A stretch of DNA of 64,000 nucleotides from Protopterus annectens (Eukaryota; Chordata; Ceratodontiformes; Protopteridae). Below are positions 36,128-48,033 of the stretch, one piece after another. Position 1 is the first letter of the stretch. The number at the start of each line of letters is the position of its first letter. The notes under the pieces are model-generated. The model was not told where the DNA came from. It worked only from the letters and a program-made list of their open reading frames with translations, and did no database searches. Both the position numbers and the translations under genes were made by a program. The stretch covers positions 1,512,396,495-1,512,460,494 of the forward strand of contig NC_056744.1 of assembly GCF_019279795.1 (NCBI RefSeq). Reading direction: 5' to 3'.

Positions 36128-36330
36128 ATGTTCTTCGTGTTTCACTGTTGCAATCATCACATTTGGGTTATCTGCTTGCAGATAGCCGTCAGTCGGCCTG
36201 ATTATCAAAGTCTTGGGCCCTGCGTCGGTTGCTGTCTCATCTTCCATGATGTCAGGTCGTCAGGGGTATAAAGCATGCAGCCGACGCCATTACATCAGTC
36301 TTTCTTGCCGTGCAGTGCTCGAAGCAGAAG
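36128..36330 (+). repeat. DIRS-1 left inverted terminal repeat
   Basis: It begins ATGTTCTTCGTGTTTCACTG. The segment with CGTCGGTTGCTGTCTCATCTTCC-like sequence and GTATAAAGCATGCAGCCGACGC is the inverse of 49588-49730. GTATAAAGC (about 36267) may serve as a TATA box. Confidence 0.8.
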
Positions 36331-36445
36331 CAGTTCGCAAGTGCAGGTCGGCCGACTCCTGAAATTTTCATTTTCGAGTTTCAGATCCGAAGTCTTCAAC
36401 TAAGCGAAGTACCCTGTTGGAGAACCTTTTTCTTGCTCTAAATCG

Positions 36446-37560
36446 ATGTCAGTAAAAGTTAACAATTGTATTTCTTGTGGAAAGCAAATACCTCATAAAG
36501 ATTTTCATTTATACTGCATTCCTTGCCTAGGCCCAGACCATTACCTCACTGTCAGTTTTATGCCTTATTCAAACCTCGTACTATTCGCCGATTCATTTTC
36601 GCATCTGTTATTTTGGTACTTGGTTCAGTTATCCAGAAATGGCTTTGGTAAGCCACCTGACTACTGACATTCTGAAAAAACGCAAAGATAAAGACAGACA
36701 GACCGCATAGGTCCATAGCTGCCGACGACGCTTCTCCTAAGCTTGTTGCCAGTTCACCAGTACTCAGTGAGACGCTGTCGCAGCCCCTGATACCCATTAG
36801 TTCAGATTTGCAGGCCTCTACTGAGACCCATTGGGAGTCAGGTATGACGCGAGATGCTTCTTAGACTGTGGAACCTGCAGATGTCTCTACCTTGGATGGG
36901 TCCAGAGCCGCTGTGCAGGCACCGGCTTCTGAGGGTGTATTCAGGCCTACTGACTTGCATATTAAACCGACACCATCTTCTTCTTCAAGGCCTAAAACTC
37001 TATCCATGGCCAGAAAACCGACGCCCAGACTGCGTGGTCAGGCCCCTATGCCTAAAAAACAAATGATGGGGTAAGAAGGTATACACTTCTGTAACGTCAG
37101 CCATTAGGGCCTTAAACTGCCAGTTTCATATGTTGAAGTATCTGCAGCATATTATTGGATTGCTTAAACAGAAAATTATGTTGATGCCTGACTGTGCTGA
37201 AAATAAAGAATTACAGGATTTAATGCATTCTGCTGAACAAGTGGGCAAACATACTTTGCAATGTGGTTTTGATTCATTAGAGACCTCTTGCAGGGCTGCT
37301 GTCACTGTACTTATAAGGCATGCTTGGCTAAATTAAAGCTAAATTACTGGGTGCTCCCTTAAACCAGGACCGCCTGTTTGGCAACAAAGCAGAAGTAGTA
37401 CTTAAAAAGATGGAGGAAAAAGCTAAATCTATGCAAACTGTTAAAGATTTCCTGCAATTACAGCCTCCCAGATTTAGTAGGCATTGGCCTTCTAAGAATT
37501 GGTCCTTTCTGGCCTCTTCCAGGCCTTCAGTCCAAACCCAGAACCAGCAGAACACCTAGG
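36446..37560 (+). pseudogene. DIRS-1 gag-like ORF, broken
   Basis: The ATG at 36446 opens MSVKVNNCISCGKQIPHKDF with a C-x2-C...C-x2-C zinc-finger-like pattern (CISC, CIPC), identical at its start to DIRS-2. A frameshift follows near 36550. The region 37130-37340 keeps the conserved helix-rich part: QHIIGLLKQKI, AEQVGKHTLQCGFDSLE and CRAAVTV. Compared with DIRS-2, several hundred bases of the middle are missing. Gag-like proteins of DIRS elements are thought to package the RNA; this one cannot be made. Confidence 0.75.
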
Positions 37561-37689
37561 CTCCAGCCCCAGGGTGCTCACAGAACTAAGCAGTGGGGGG
37601 GGGGGCTCCCACTTCCAAAGCAGGGAGTAGTAAGACTCCCCCTTATGGTAAATTGTCTCAATGACTTAATTTTAAACCTTCCAAGCCCT

Positions 37690-38345
37690 GCTCAGCTGGC
37701 TGTTTCTTTATGGGGAAAGATCGCCCTGCATGCAAAAAATTGGGAACTCATTACCCAGGACAAATGGGTTCTAAATATAGTTTCCCAAGGATACAGATTC
37801 CGCTTCTACTCCTTACCAACCTCAAACCTAACCCTAATCAGTGGGCAGAGGCTCAAAAGCAGGTTCTCTCTCTTTTAAGCATCAGGGCTATTCAACCTGT
37901 CCCACAAGAAGAGTGGGGTCAAGGTTTTTACTCAAGACTTTTACTGGTACCCAGGAAAGACAATTCCAGGTGTCCTATCTTGGACCTGTCTATTCTGAAC
38001 ACATTTTTTGTAATCCCAAAATTCAGGATGCTGACTTTTCCATCAGCTGCTTTCCATGCTAGGCAAACATGCCTGGTGGGCAACACTTGGTTTAAAGGAA
38101 GCCTACCTGCACATCCCAATAAGGGAATCTTGCAGAAGATACCTACGCTTCAGAGCAGACTACATGCACTATCAGTTCTCTGCACTGCCCTTTGGCTTAT
38201 CTAATGCACCCAGGGTATTCACAAAGTGCCTAGCTCCAATCATTGCATTTTGCAGGCAAAGAAATATTTAAGTATACCCATACCTGGACGATTGCCTAAT
38301 TCAGGCGGAAAGCCAGGACATACTATTAAATTATCTGGCATTTAT
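37690..38345 (+). pseudogene. DIRS-1 reverse transcriptase, broken
   Basis: The RT lies in several frames. One frame reads ALHAKNWELITQDKWVLNIV at about 37720. RKDNSRCPILDLSILN (about 37955) precedes the motif A region, here WATLGLKEAYLHIPI, where LDLKEAYL in DIRS-2 suggests loss of the catalytic Asp. YQFSALPFGLSNAPRVFTK (about 38172) is motif B. Motif C YLDDCLIQ is intact at about 38279 but in a frame displaced from motif B. The order is that of DIRS-type RTs. Confidence 0.8.
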
Positions 38346-39146
38346 AAAGAAATTGCTAATTTCTCTGGGGTATACCATAAACGAAAATAAATCAAGTCTT
38401 GTACCCTGCCAACAAATTGTATTCCTGGGAGCAAGCTTGAATACAACTTCCCAGATGGCCTACCTCATGCCACAGAAACAAGTTCATTTGACAGCCTACT
38501 TCAATCTACTGGCCACAAAGACCCAGCAATCTGCAAGGAAAATACTGCAAGCACTGGGGTTCATGGCCTCTTGCATTCTACTAATTCCATATGCAAGACT
38601 GCATATGAGGAAACTACAATGGTATCTAAAAAGCCTATGGTGTCAACATTCTCAGGATCTAGAATCAATGATTCCTATCATACTTTGTCTAAAGATATAA
38701 TTCCTTTGGTGGGCAGAGGCCTGCCACCAAAACAAGGGACTGCCATTCACTCTACCCCCTTGCCGCCCAAACCCTAACAACAGACACATCGGACTGTGTA
38801 TGGGGGGGGGGCTCACTTGGCAGGGCAGTGCATTCAGGGCAAATGGAACCCAAGTCAAATGCACCTGCATATCAATCAAAAAAAAATGTTAGCTGTACAG
38901 AATGCTCTGACAGCCTTTAAGGACCACATTCTTCCCGGACAATTATTGGTAAAGATGGACAACACCACTGTTATGTGGTACATAAACAAGCAGGTGGGAA
39001 CCCACTCATACCCTCTCTGCAGACTAGCCATGGCTCCGTGGAACACAGCCTTAAGCTACCAAGTGCACCTACAGGCTCAAGTCCTGCTAGGAAAGCTAAA
39101 TACACTGGCAGATGACCTAACCAGAAATCTCTTGGACCCACACTAG
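38345..39146 (+). pseudogene. DIRS-1 RNase H domain
   Basis: After the RT thumb (IVFLGASLNTT, SARKILQALGFMASCILLIP, about 38410-38590) comes an RNase H domain with HINQKKMLAVQNALTAF (about 38868) and MDNTTVMWYINKQVGTHSY (about 38955). It ends LNTLADDLTRNLLDPH with a stop at 39146. In DIRS elements RNase H follows the RT. A G run at about 38802 and frame changes interrupt it upstream. Confidence 0.8.
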
Positions 39147-39149
39147 TGG

Positions 39150-39383
39150 AAGCAGGAATCAAAGATATTCAGCATGTTGAGAAACAAATGGGGGAACCCA
39201 GAGTTAGACCTATTTGGCTCCCCTCAGAACTACCAATTGGACAAATTCTGCACAAGGACTCAAGCTTGGAAAGTGGATGTCCTGTCCTTCATCTGGAAAA
39301 ACCTATCAGTGTATGCCTTTCCCCCTCTGCCTCTCCTCGCCAAAGCGCCACTAAAGATCAACAGGACAAATCAAGGACAATTG
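39150..39383 (+). pseudogene. DIRS-1 RT/recombinase linker, left of L1-C
   Basis: It reads MLRNKWGNPELDLFGSP, then KVDVLSFIWKNLSVYAFPPL, matching DIRS-2 at about 56266-56420. The coding sequence is cut at 39383 by the L1-C insertion and resumes at 48034. Confidence 0.75.
39369..39383. repeat. Target-site duplication of L1-C (left copy)
   Basis: AAATCAAGGACAATT; the right copy at 48019-48033 reads AAACCAAGGACAATT (one mismatch). Confidence 0.85.
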
Positions 39384-39461
39384 TTTTTTTTTTCAAGTAA
39401 TTTTATTCAAAAAGATTTTTTAAAATAACAATTAATAAATTTTGCAGATCAAATAAGAAAA

Positions 39462-40500
39462 ATTGGATGAACTCCTCCTCTTCACCCCCACCACTCGTAC
39501 CTCCTCATTACACTTCACCATCCTGCCAAACGACAACACAGTCATCTCTCCTGACTCAACAACTAAACTGCTAGGCATAACCATTGATAACAATCTCTCT
39601 TTTGATCAACACATCAACAACACCATCAAATCAGTCAACAGAAAGATTGGATCCTTATACCTTATTAAGCCATTTCTCACCCCATCTGCTAGAGCTACTA
39701 TTGCCCACTCCCATCTTATATCCACTCTCTTTTATGCCTCTCCTATCTTCACTAACCTCAAGAAAACTAACCTAAACAAACTTGAAACTTGCTACAATAA
39801 CATTGCCCGGCCGCCACTGGTAACACTTTCAGAACCCATCACTGCCTTAATTTGAAACTTCTAGGGTGGCTAGAACTAAAAATCATCTTATAATCTCACA
39901 ACTTACTATTGCTCACAAAATTCTTTACCAACCCGATAACACCCTATTTTATCTCAACTCTTACTCCTTATAACAATCTTACCTCCTCTCCTCTTCTAAA
40001 CTGTTGACCAAACCCACAAAAGCTCACAACTTAACTGGCGACTCTCTATTCACTAATACTGTAGGCCGGTATGGAATTTGCTACCTACTGAAATAACTCT
40101 AATCACATCCCTACCTCTCTTCAAACAACAAATCAAACTGTACTTCCAAAACCACTGGCTTTGCTCTTGTCATACACCTGACTGACTTCTCTCCCCTCTC
40201 CTGACCTTCTACCTATCCTGTGCTGAACACCTAGCTATTGCCTATCTTTTCTCTTGTATTCCTTCTGTACTCTGACCCATTTCTCTTACCTCTCCATAGC
40301 CTCTTGTTTTTCTTGTTTCATTTCTTCTCTCATTTCTGTTAATTACTGTCTCTTCCCTCTCTTTTTTACACTTTTTCCTTCTTATCCACTTATTTTCTTA
40401 TTACAGTAGGAGCCTTATGGCATAGCCTGTTTAAATTAAGTTAGAAGCTTTGAAACTGACTTAACTCTAGACATGACCTCTTTGGTGACATTAATTTTGT
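39462..40500 (+). mobile_element. CR1/L2-group LINE fragment nested in L1-C
   Basis: The + strand frame 39463-39855 reads KLLGITIDNNLSFDQHINNT, KIGSLYLIKPFL and LISTLFYASPIF, the post-catalytic part of a Jockey-superfamily RT. Further downstream, in broken frames, come AHKILYQPDNTL- and AGMEFATY-type pieces. The clade is uncertain. The 5' end is truncated. The right boundary is approximate, since L1-C sequence resumes between 40450 and 40570. Confidence 0.65.
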
Positions 40501-40569
40501 TTAATTTTATCTCAAAGTCTTATTTTATATTACTACTTTTTTTCTCTATTTTATGAATGTGTTATTAAC

Positions 40570-43500
40570 ATTTCATTGTTTCAGTTTTAGTGGAGAGAAC
40601 TTTCTCCCAGGCCTTAGAAATGGAAAATATCCAACAGTACTACCTCTTTCAACAGAGTTAGAAAATCATCAATTGATGGGATAAAACATTGATACAGAAC
40701 TGCCATTGTAGTCAAAATGAAGACAAAAGCTACAATATAGTTCACAGGAAAATTAAAGACTTTTCAAAGATTAAAACAAAATTAAAATATTATTTCTTTT
40801 TTCTCATTTTATGAAGGTAAAGTTTACATTTTAAAATCTCATTAGGAGAATTAAGATTTTGATCATTTCAAAAATTCCATTTTGTTTTTAAAAGTATTAC
40901 CTCTTTAACAGTTAGAAATCTCTTATGATATAGATTCCATTTCTTGTATATTTTTAAACTGCCATTTAGTAAAATGATAATCTATTATTCTTTCTAATTA
41001 GATTTCATTTATAATTAATGATAATTATACAACTTTAAAATTCCAAAAGTTAAAAAATTATAATATAGAATTTAGGCATGGATTTATAGAACATCTCTAC
41101 ATAGAAATTGGCTACATTTTTAAAGAAGCAGTCGATGTGATAGATTAAATGTGTCATGATATAAGAACTATTATGAGGAGCATAAAAATTATTTTTTTAA
41201 TTTTAAAGTTTAACTGAAGCCATAATTTAATATCAGTATTATTGTTTACAAAGCTCCAGAAAGTGTTGTACATGTAATTTATATAATTTAGATTAGTAGG
41301 TTTGGAGGAATTGTATTGCAGGTTAATACAAATAATATGCCAGAGTTTACTGTTCTGTTCACTCAGCTGTATATTTTTTGCAAATTTACTTTCTTCTTGG
41401 AAAATAACAGTATGTAATGTTTTCCATGCGGAAGAAAATTTTGGATCTATCCAATTTATCACTGTTTTGAAAATGGATGATTTAATATAAGATTCTAAAT
41501 CTGGGAAATGTATGCCTCCCATTTCCCAAGGCCTAATGTGATTTAGAAGAGCTATCCTGTTTTTTTGGGGTGCCAAAGGAAGTTTATAAAAATTATATTT
41601 AATTATTTTAAAACGTTTTTACTAGGGATTATAGGAATAGCTAGCTTAATTTAGTTTATATTTGGGAGAAGGACCATCTTTATTAGCTGCAATCTATCTT
41701 CAAATGTAAGTACAATTTATTCCATTTTCCTATTAGAAATTTAAGGGTATTCAGGATATTATTGTAATTTGCAGATAGAGTTAATTGTAAGTTTTCACAT
41801 AAAACAATCCCTAAATAATTTAGAGAGGAAACCTGTTTTCCAGTTATTTGATTTGTGTTAGTATTAGAGTTAGTTTTATTATTTAACAGTATATGATTTG
41901 ATTTAGAAGCATTAATTTTTAAACCAGAGATGTGATGAAATTTTTCAGTTAATGAATTTAATTCACATAGTGACTCATCTGAGTTTAATAAATGAAGTAG
42001 AATATTATCAGCAAAGAGCATTATTTTGGAGTTAAATTGATTAAAAGTTTCACTAACTTTAATTTTGGGGTTAAAGAATTGCAGAGGAAAAAGGTTCAGT
42101 TGCTAATGCAAACAACACTGGTGACATGGGGCATCCTTGTTTGGTGCCTTTAGTAATTTTAATTGCTTCTGATGTGAATGGGCCGAATTTTACATATGCC
42201 AAATTGTCTTTGTATATGTTTTTTTATTAAAGTAATGAATTGTAGGGGGAAATCATAAATTTGTAGTATTTTGAAAAGGTAGCGCCAATCTAATGAATCA
42301 AATGCTTTTTCAGTATCTAATGTGACTATTAGGGCTTCAGTTCTGTCTCTGTTTGAAAGGTCTATAGTGGTTAGAATTCTTTGTATTTTATCATGAGTGT
42401 GTCTATTATGAATAAAACCCATTTGATCCTCACTAATGACTTGAGTTGGAGATTTTTTGATCCTATTGACCAGAATAGACATAGGAATTTTGTAGTCGTT
42501 ATTAAGGAGTGAAATTGGTCTATGTGAACTACATGAGTTGGGATTTTTGTTTTCTTTTAAAATAGGTGTAATCAGTGAATATCTCCATGAAGGTGAAATA
42601 ATGCCCTGAAAATATGATTCATTTAGTGCTGTCTGTAGTATTGTTATAACAGATGTTGGAACTAATTTATAGATTTCTATAACAATTCCATCTATACCTG
42701 GGGCTTTGTTATTTTTACTTTCTTTAATTTTTTTCCTCAATTTCCTTGAGGGTAATTTGTTTTTCAATGTTCTCACTTAAAGTCTCTGGAATTTTATTTA
42801 AATTTGTATAATCTAGACAAATGTTTATATTATTATGAGGAGAATCATTGATATTGTAATGTTTTGTAAAATGTAATTTAAAGGCTTCTAATATGTCACT
42901 TTTATATCTGATACATTTTTCTTGTTTTCCCCTTCATGAATTATATTTGTAATATTGTTTCCATTGGAATGTCTTTTTAATCTCATTGTCAGGTTATGCA
43001 TATATTTGGGGGAGACAGAGTAAGAATTTAATTTTAAATTTTCCAAAGCCATATTGGTTTTATGCATTAAGATATCATTGTATTTTTTATTTAATTCCCC
43101 AATTTATTTTTTTTTTCCAGCTGAATCCTCCACATCCTTTAGGTTAGTTTTTATAATTTGTGTTTGGATATTAACTAGTTCTGATTCCCATTCCTTTGCT
43201 TTATTGTTACACCAGGACATAATTTTACCATAAATATATACCTTTAGTGAATCCCATAAAATAACTGTTTATGTCACCAGTATTATTTGCATCCAAAAAT
43301 ATTTTATTTCCAAACCTAACCAAGGCTTAAACTCTCTTAATTTAGTGAAGTATGCTGAAATTCTTTTGGTAAGTGTCAGTCTTTTAAAATCCATTTGAAG
43401 TTTAAGGATAAGTGAGTTATGGTCAGATGGGGGCAGGGGATTATAGAAGAGATCTTGGGATACATATATTAATTCTTGTTTGGGTATTGAATCTGTAATC

Positions 43501-44073
43501 ACTATGAGAAAATAGTAATGAATTTCATTTTTAAAACTGAGTCTATTAACTGCAAATTATCTATCCATGTTTTAAAAGTTCTCCCTGAAGATATAATACG
43601 GAAAGGTCTTTGATTTGTAGTTTCCTGACTAATATACAATTAAAATCCCCTCCCACTATTAAGTTGCCTTTTGAAGTCTTATTAGTAAGTTGTGCTTTTT
43701 AATTGTTCCTACTCCTATACCTGGAAACCAATATAGGTTCACCAAAGTCCAAATTCTATTACTATATCTTATTACTATTGAAAGAAGACCATCCTTGTTT
43801 TCATAATTATATAGTACTTGAGGATTGGTGATATTTTTCTTCCACAATATTAATACTCCTCTGTTTTTTTTTTTTTTTTTTTTTTTTGCTGTTTGAGTTA
43901 GAGAGCTTTAGAAAATGGTTTGGATTCTAAGTGAAGTTATCATTAGCTTTAAAGTGAGTTTCCTGTAATAATACCACTTGCGCTTTATTTACTTTTAGGT
44001 ATTTAAGTAAGTTGGATCTTTTCCTTGGGTTATTTAAACCATTCATGTTTAATGAGAGTAGTACTAAATCCAT
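40570..44073 (-). pseudogene. L1 ORF2 (endonuclease + reverse transcriptase), copy C, broken
   Basis: The - strand frame starts with the ATG at 44073 (MDLVLLSLNMNGLNNPRKRS, then QETHF). Endonuclease: IWTLVNLYWFPGIG (about 43770) and SDHNSL (about 43420). RT: ESKNNKAPGIDGI (about 42715), GIISPSWRYSLITPILKENK, YRPISLLNND, VNRIKKSPTQ (no stop here, unlike copies A, B and D), LDTEKAFDSLDW (about 42300). MLFADNILL (about 42015) is the catalytic motif with the second Asp replaced by Asn. The thumb region (41154-41576) is open. A run of 24 A residues on the coding strand at 43864-43887 interrupts the endonuclease. Inactive. Confidence 0.85.
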
Positions 44074-45621
44074 CTAGTTAATTTATTATTGAAGAGTTTT
44101 TGATTGAAAATAATGACAAGATATTTTGTTGTTTTTTTTTTTTTTGCTGTGTACCTTCCATACCTTTATTAATTCTAATGAAATAATTCTTAATTCCTTT
44201 TGATTTGTATAATTTAGAATCTAGAGGAGGCCAAAAAGGAAAACAAACAAGTGTACAGTAGTTAATCTTAAACATGTGTATAAACAAATACTTAGAATTA
44301 TCTTTTAACAAACATGGAATGAATACCATTCCCAATCTGAGAGAATTAAAATGTTCAGTCAGATTAACCCTCATTGCTAAAAATGAACTAAACATTAAAA
44401 ATAAGTTAGAGACTCCATTATATGTTATTCTGGAGGTTGCAATTAAATCACTCCAAGCTCATACATTGACCAATAACACATTTGAGTGTGCGCTTGTTAT
44501 AAAATACACTTAATATAGAGATCAGACATTACATTTTTGTCACAAGTTACATTGTGTGTAATAAATCAGGTATGCAATTCTATTTAGATCAAGTATTTAT
44601 ATAATATAGGTAAAATATCCCAAAAGATATTTGATTATCCAATTTCCTTTCTTCATTCATGAATTTCTGTATAATGAGCAATTCATTCAGAAGCTGCCTT
44701 ATATAATATACTATGGTCAGTGTTGTGAGATATGCTTATTATAGTATCAGCAAATCTAGTGAATCATACCAATTTCTATGATATACCTTCACTTTAATGA
44801 ATTAGTTTAAATACTCTAACTATGGTATTCTTCATATATATAACTTCAGTACATATACAAATGCTGCTCAGAACAGTGATATACAAAGAGATTACACATA
44901 AAAGAGCTAGTAATACTATCTAAGACAACATCACTATAATTGAGTATTGACAATAAGTGCAGATTCAATGATACCAATCTTAAAGGGTAGATAAGATATT
45001 AATTCTGTAAGGGTCCTAGTAATGATAACTTTACAACCTAATCCATTTTCAGCAGGACAATTCCCTTTAGAGTGCAGTCTTATGGGTTAGAATGATTGTC
45101 TGGATTTAGTAACATTTTACTGACTGCTCATTGTTTGCACTCTAACTCTAACATATCAAAACTAAGGTTTAATATTACAGGTATAAAGTTTCTTGTAGCA
45201 CATGTAAAGATCAAGTATCAGCTAAAACCTCATTTCTTTTTCTCATCTAGTCATATGGTTATTTTTCAATTTTTAATATATCTTCCTGTAATACGTTAAA
45301 TATGATAACATACAGCCATCTTAATGTCTTGTTCTTATCTATTTATTAACTAAGATATGCATATTCAAGAGAAACTTTGAGGTATCAAAAAATGGGTCTA
45401 ATGTTGAAAGTTTCAACTTCATTTTCTATGATAAAATGTTTCCAGATGTATTTATCTTGTCCATTCTATTTCTTGTTTAAATAAATTTCCTAATTAATTA
45501 ATTGTACATAATGAACAGCAGTTAGTATGATATCAACTAGTAAGCTAAACGCATATCTTACATATAACATTTTTCTTGCTATCTATTCCTTCAAACAACC
45601 TATGTTTAGTTAGTTAAATTA

Positions 45622-46117
45622 TTTAAAAGAAGTAGTCCCTTTAAGGCCATAAAGAAGTGTGTTATGCCTATATATTATCGTCAGATACTTTCATACCGCT
45701 GTTTTGGACTATTACTGTAACTGTGTAGAAACACATCCCCATGCTACTAAGATATTTCTTCAACACTGTGATTATTTTATAAAGTGAGTTTTGTGAAACT
45801 TCTTGACTAACTTATTTCTCATTCTTTGTATGGACTGTATAACCTCTTTAGTCAATTATTTTATACTGAATACTGTTCACCTCAGCGTGTACACTGTATT
45901 ATCTCTGTGCATGACATGTATTTATGACTTTTGTGTTGTCTGGGCTGGAATGAAAATGGTCCAACTGAATGAATGCCAGAAAACACATTCAAATAAATAA
46001 ATAACTTAGATGTGTACAAACATAATCGGAAAGTTAGGATATTATTTAAAAGGAGTACTGTCCCTTTAAGGCCATAAGAAAGTGTGTTATACCTATATAT
46101 TAGCGTCCTATACTTTG
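45622..46117. repeat. Direct repeat, about 72 bp, spaced about 423 bp, in L1-C spacer
   Basis: Both copies contain cctttaaggccataa then aagtgtgttat.cctatatatta.cgtc (45622-45692 and 46045-46117). Confidence 0.75.
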
Positions 46118-46675
46118 TGTCAACAACAGTGCACATAAGAAGTTAATTCAGGATTTCCACAGTGTTCTCTCGCTGAATACAACACCACCCAGCATGTAAA
46201 CAGTAAGACAGTCTAGTCTACACAGCATGTTATATTCTAGAATTTCTCAATGCATTTACAAACACGGAGGGTAAGTATTTAAATAAAACATCTTGATGGG
46301 TTTGAAATACTTTCATATGTGTTTAGACTAACTAGGAAACTGTAAAGGCTTGAATGAAACAATTTGGTTTTAAAATGTTGTGGTTTAACGTTTAAGGACA
46401 TGTACGAGTATTCTACATTCAGTATGAGACCACACTGGTAAGCTTGAAAGATTTTCCTGTATGTCTTGTGTATCGGAAGGGCTTCTGTTACTCTTTTTGA
46501 GAAAGAAAAAAAAAATTTAACTGAAACTCATGACAGTAGTTGTTGCACTAACTTTTCACAAGTTTATGCATTGTTTAAATTGAAACTAAATACAATTCTA
46601 ATGACTCAACCCAGTCAAAACACATTTAAAACTTGCATATTACATTAGTGATCATTGTTTACTGGATTCACATTA

Positions 46676-46800
46676 ACTTATGCATAGGTTCATAGATTAG
46701 TTAACCCTCAGCCATTTTAAGCCTTGCCAATTATCCCTTGTGAGACTCAAACCCTGCACTTTGTGTTTGTAAACACCTTAACCATTAGGCCACCCTCCCA
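46676..46800 (-). mobile_element. tRNA-derived SINE head in L1-C spacer
   Basis: On the - strand there is an RNA polymerase III box A-like TGGCCTAATGGTTAAGG (46777-46793) and a box B-like GGGTTTGAGTCTCA (46741-46754), at tRNA-like spacing. The remainder is AT-rich and its 3' limit is unclear. Confidence 0.6.
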
Positions 46801-47221
46801 ACATTTAGTCAGTATTATATTACAAAGTACAGTGTATAGTGACTATTTATTACTCCTTGTTTTTTCTTTTCTTTTTTTTTCTTCTTTTTTTCTTTTTTTT
46901 ACCCTTCAGTCACAAAGTGTAAAATAATTGAATCAAATAAACTGTTGTTATTAAACTGCTGTATGTAAGTTAACCATTAAATCTGAATATATTATTTTAA
47001 GATACAATTTATAAAATGCTTGAAAGAATGAATAGACAATACCTATAGTTTTTTGTTTTGATTCTTTTAGAGAATCAGTAGAAGGAATAATTTTGATGAT
47101 TTTTTTCTTTACATGAATCAATCTTTTCAGTGATGTAGTTCAGTCCATTTCCTCTGGAACTGTGACCAAATTGTTTGTAATGTTATTGTCATCATTAAAT
47201 GTCCTTATTTCATAAAGATCC

Positions 47222-47800
47222 TTATTTTGCAGGGTATGCTAGTTGTGCTTTTATTTTATTTTGCTTGACTAACTTTACTAGTGGCCAGGCTTTCTCATTT
47301 CTAAAACTCTGGAGGAAAAGTCATTGTCAAATATAATTAGATTTTGCTTGTACTTCAGTGGGGACTTTCTCCAAGCACATTTAAGAACAAGCTCTTTGTT
47401 TAGGTAAGAGAGAAATTTAAACTAATGATGATGATGGGTTTCCCAATGGCTCTGTGAGCTCTTTGCCATATGAGAATCCCTTCTTCAGACCTGGTAAATG
47501 GAAACCTCACATTAGATTCTGTCACAATAAGCCATTTATTCTGCTGCTGAAGAAAATCACTGGTTTTCTCCTCTTTGAGCCTTCTGTCTATATCAGATAA
47601 GGTCTCTTCACTGCTTGATATTTTTGTTTGATGCTGCTGGAGTAGTTCTTTAAAGGTTGAGTATGGCAACTTTCTCTCAAGTTTTCTAAGTTGTCTTTGA
47701 AACTGTCCATTTTGATAGATAATTCTTGTAGAGTTGAAGACATCAACTGAATCTCTTTCCTTAGAGTAGATTCTGCATGTGAATTCTTTGAGCCACTCAT
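47222..47800 (-). pseudogene. L1 ORF1, copy C, broken
   Basis: The ATG at 47800 opens MSGSKNSHAESTLRKEIQLM with the same coiled-coil start as copy A. After a frameshift it continues LKEEKTSDFLQQQNKWLIV. A deletion removes the IRIFGLPE part of the RRM, then RAHRAIGK. In a third frame AWRKSPLKYKQNLIIFDNDF and KQNKIKAQLAYPAK end at a stop at 47222. It matches copy A order throughout. Confidence 0.8.
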
Positions 47801-48018
47801 CTTCCCAGATCATTTTTAAACTCCAGATATTTCTGACAGGAATGTTTTGAAGAAGATATTCCAAAATTGGTATAATGGTAGTAAAAATGCTAAAGAACAA
47901 TATTTAACTATTTTTCTTTAAAAAAAATATTTTCTTGTTGTTTAAAGTAGTTTTAAGGAACTCTAAAAAAAAAAAAAAAAAAGTGTTGCTTTCAGAGTGC
48001 CATCTAGGCTCCGCCCCA

Positions 48019-48033
48019 AAACCAAGGACAATT
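48019..48033. repeat. Target-site duplication of L1-C (right copy)
   Basis: AAACCAAGGACAATT. Confidence 0.85.

Larger units (their letters stand above)
44074..47221 (-). other. Inter-ORF spacer of L1 copy C (about 3.1 kb)
   Basis: No protein is recognised. The 300 bases next to ORF2 (44078-44395) align by eye with the same place in copies A and B (RLGMVFIPC against RLGMDFIPC in translation, though probably non-coding). It contains a direct repeat (45622 and 46045), a tRNA-derived SINE (46676-46800), and pyrimidine-rich and AT-rich tracts. The length is close to the copy A spacer after removal of its duplication. Confidence 0.6.
39384..48018 (-). mobile_element. L1-like LINE, copy C, nearly full length, inside DIRS-1
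   Basis: A - strand element. Its 5' end (GGGGCGGAGCCTAGATGGC) is at 48018 and its 3' end, a poly(T) on the + strand with an AATAAA-type signal, at 39384-39410. It contains ORF1 (47222-47800), a spacer of about 3.1 kb and ORF2 (44073 to about 40570). A CR1/L2-like fragment is nested near its 3' end. A 15-base target duplication flanks it. It is a sister subfamily to copies A, B, D and E, with clear protein similarity but many differences. Confidence 0.88.

Noticed and set aside
46741-46800. Functional tRNA gene
   Set aside because: Box A and box B are present, but the flanks do not fold into a full cloverleaf by eye and the context is a repeat; called as a SINE head instead.
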